From: Planctomycetota bacterium
GTDB taxonomy: Bacteria; Planctomycetota; PLA2; JAEUHO01
Assembly (NCBI GenBank): GCA_020851795.1
Contig: JADZCA010000052.1
Coordinates: forward strand, 54,423 to 118,422
Length of the DNA stretch: 64,000 nt
Direction of reading: 5' to 3'
Within the stretch, counting starts at the first letter, position 1. Every line of letters begins with the position of its first letter. Below, piece by piece: positions 63,863 to 64,000 of the stretch. The notes below the pieces were generated by a model. That model saw only the letters and a list, made by a program, of their open reading frames with translations. It ran no database searches and was not told the DNA's origin. The position numbers were made by a program, and so were the translations under genes.

Positions 63863-64000
63863 CCCGCCGAATGCACGAAAGACGAGGCCCGTCGGGCGCC
63901 GATCGAACGTCAGGCCTCCGTCGGGGCTCGCGGATTGCGCCCGGGCGCGCGTCGGCCGCGACGACGGCGTGTTCTGGCACCACGTCGAGGAGCGGACGAC
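63863..64000. repeat. 231-bp element, subtype A, cut by the right edge of the window
   Basis: CCCGCCGAATGCACGA (63863-63878) is the left terminal repeat with one change. The following 120 bases track the copy at 30478 closely, including TTGCGCCCGGGCGCGCGTCG and GACGACGGCGTGTTCTGGCA. The right end is outside the window, so completeness is unknown. Confidence 0.75.

Overview
The window is 64 kb of very G+C-rich bacterial chromosome (third codon positions are almost all G or C) carrying 45 supported protein genes, no rRNA or tRNA that I can see, and no prophage or transposase. The gene set points to a free-living aerobic bacterium from a little-cultured, planctomycete-like lineage; the phylum is an inference. 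The reasons are a bacterial histone-fold protein, B12-dependent class II ribonucleotide reductases, a double-length ThyX, DUF1573 and CARDB exoproteins, a tricorn protease, CHAT and Hanks-kinase signalling, and many start codons with no Shine-Dalgarno sequence. In at least eight genes a TANNNT -10 box sits only 6-11 nt before the start codon, which predicts leaderless mRNAs.

Layout. 1-9.7 kb: the N-terminal part of the fused mutase IcmF (cut by the left edge), small membrane and lipoprotein genes, an overlapping EboE-like/MoaB-like pair, a DUF3187 barrel, a thioredoxin-like ferredoxin and a GT28 glycosyltransferase. 9.8-17.9 kb: a nucleotide block with a short NrdJ, a 71-residue ORF, a full-length NrdJ behind a structured leader, a TlpA-like gene whose in-frame TGA reads as selenocysteine (UGGC motif), and dCTP deaminase. 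18-25 kb: a pseudokinase-kinase fusion followed by a 1627-residue CARDB protein. 25.4-30.5 kb: double ThyX, an O-methyltransferase, a histone-fold gene with a hairpin leader, a three-copy ~175-bp tandem repeat, a DppA-like peptidase and an fRMsr-like GAF protein. 30.8-37 kb: membrane protein, epimerase, GNAT, a 28-bp tandem repeat and a tricorn protease.

37.3-42.6 kb is the most striking locus. It is a tightly coupled four-gene operon: ECF sigma factor, small beta-rich protein, TPR-CHAT protease, exported subtilisin. Three junctions overlap by 4 bp or leave 3 bp. It looks like a protease-gated sigma pathway, comparable in logic to the TPR-CHAT/sigma modules linked to type III-E CRISPR, but with no CRISPR here. 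43-57 kb: an Asp-rich lipoprotein, two carboxypeptidase-regulatory-like surface proteins either side of a class II photolyase, a DUF1573 pair, a radical SAM protein and the agmatine-to-putrescine pair AguB/AguA. 57-64 kb: a DUF5684 protein, Cdd, an APH-like/AAA fusion, a CoaB-like protein, QueA, CysS and a NifU-like scaffold.

Between genes lies a previously unfamiliar layer of structure. There is a family of elements exactly 231 bp long with 16-bp terminal inverted repeats: five full copies, one cut by the right edge, and several deletion derivatives. Four of the five full copies begin within 0-1 bp of a stop codon. A second family is 57 bp long, and both copies begin with the TAG stop codon of the upstream gene. 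A third, REP-like family carries GGTGCCTGGCACC palindromes.
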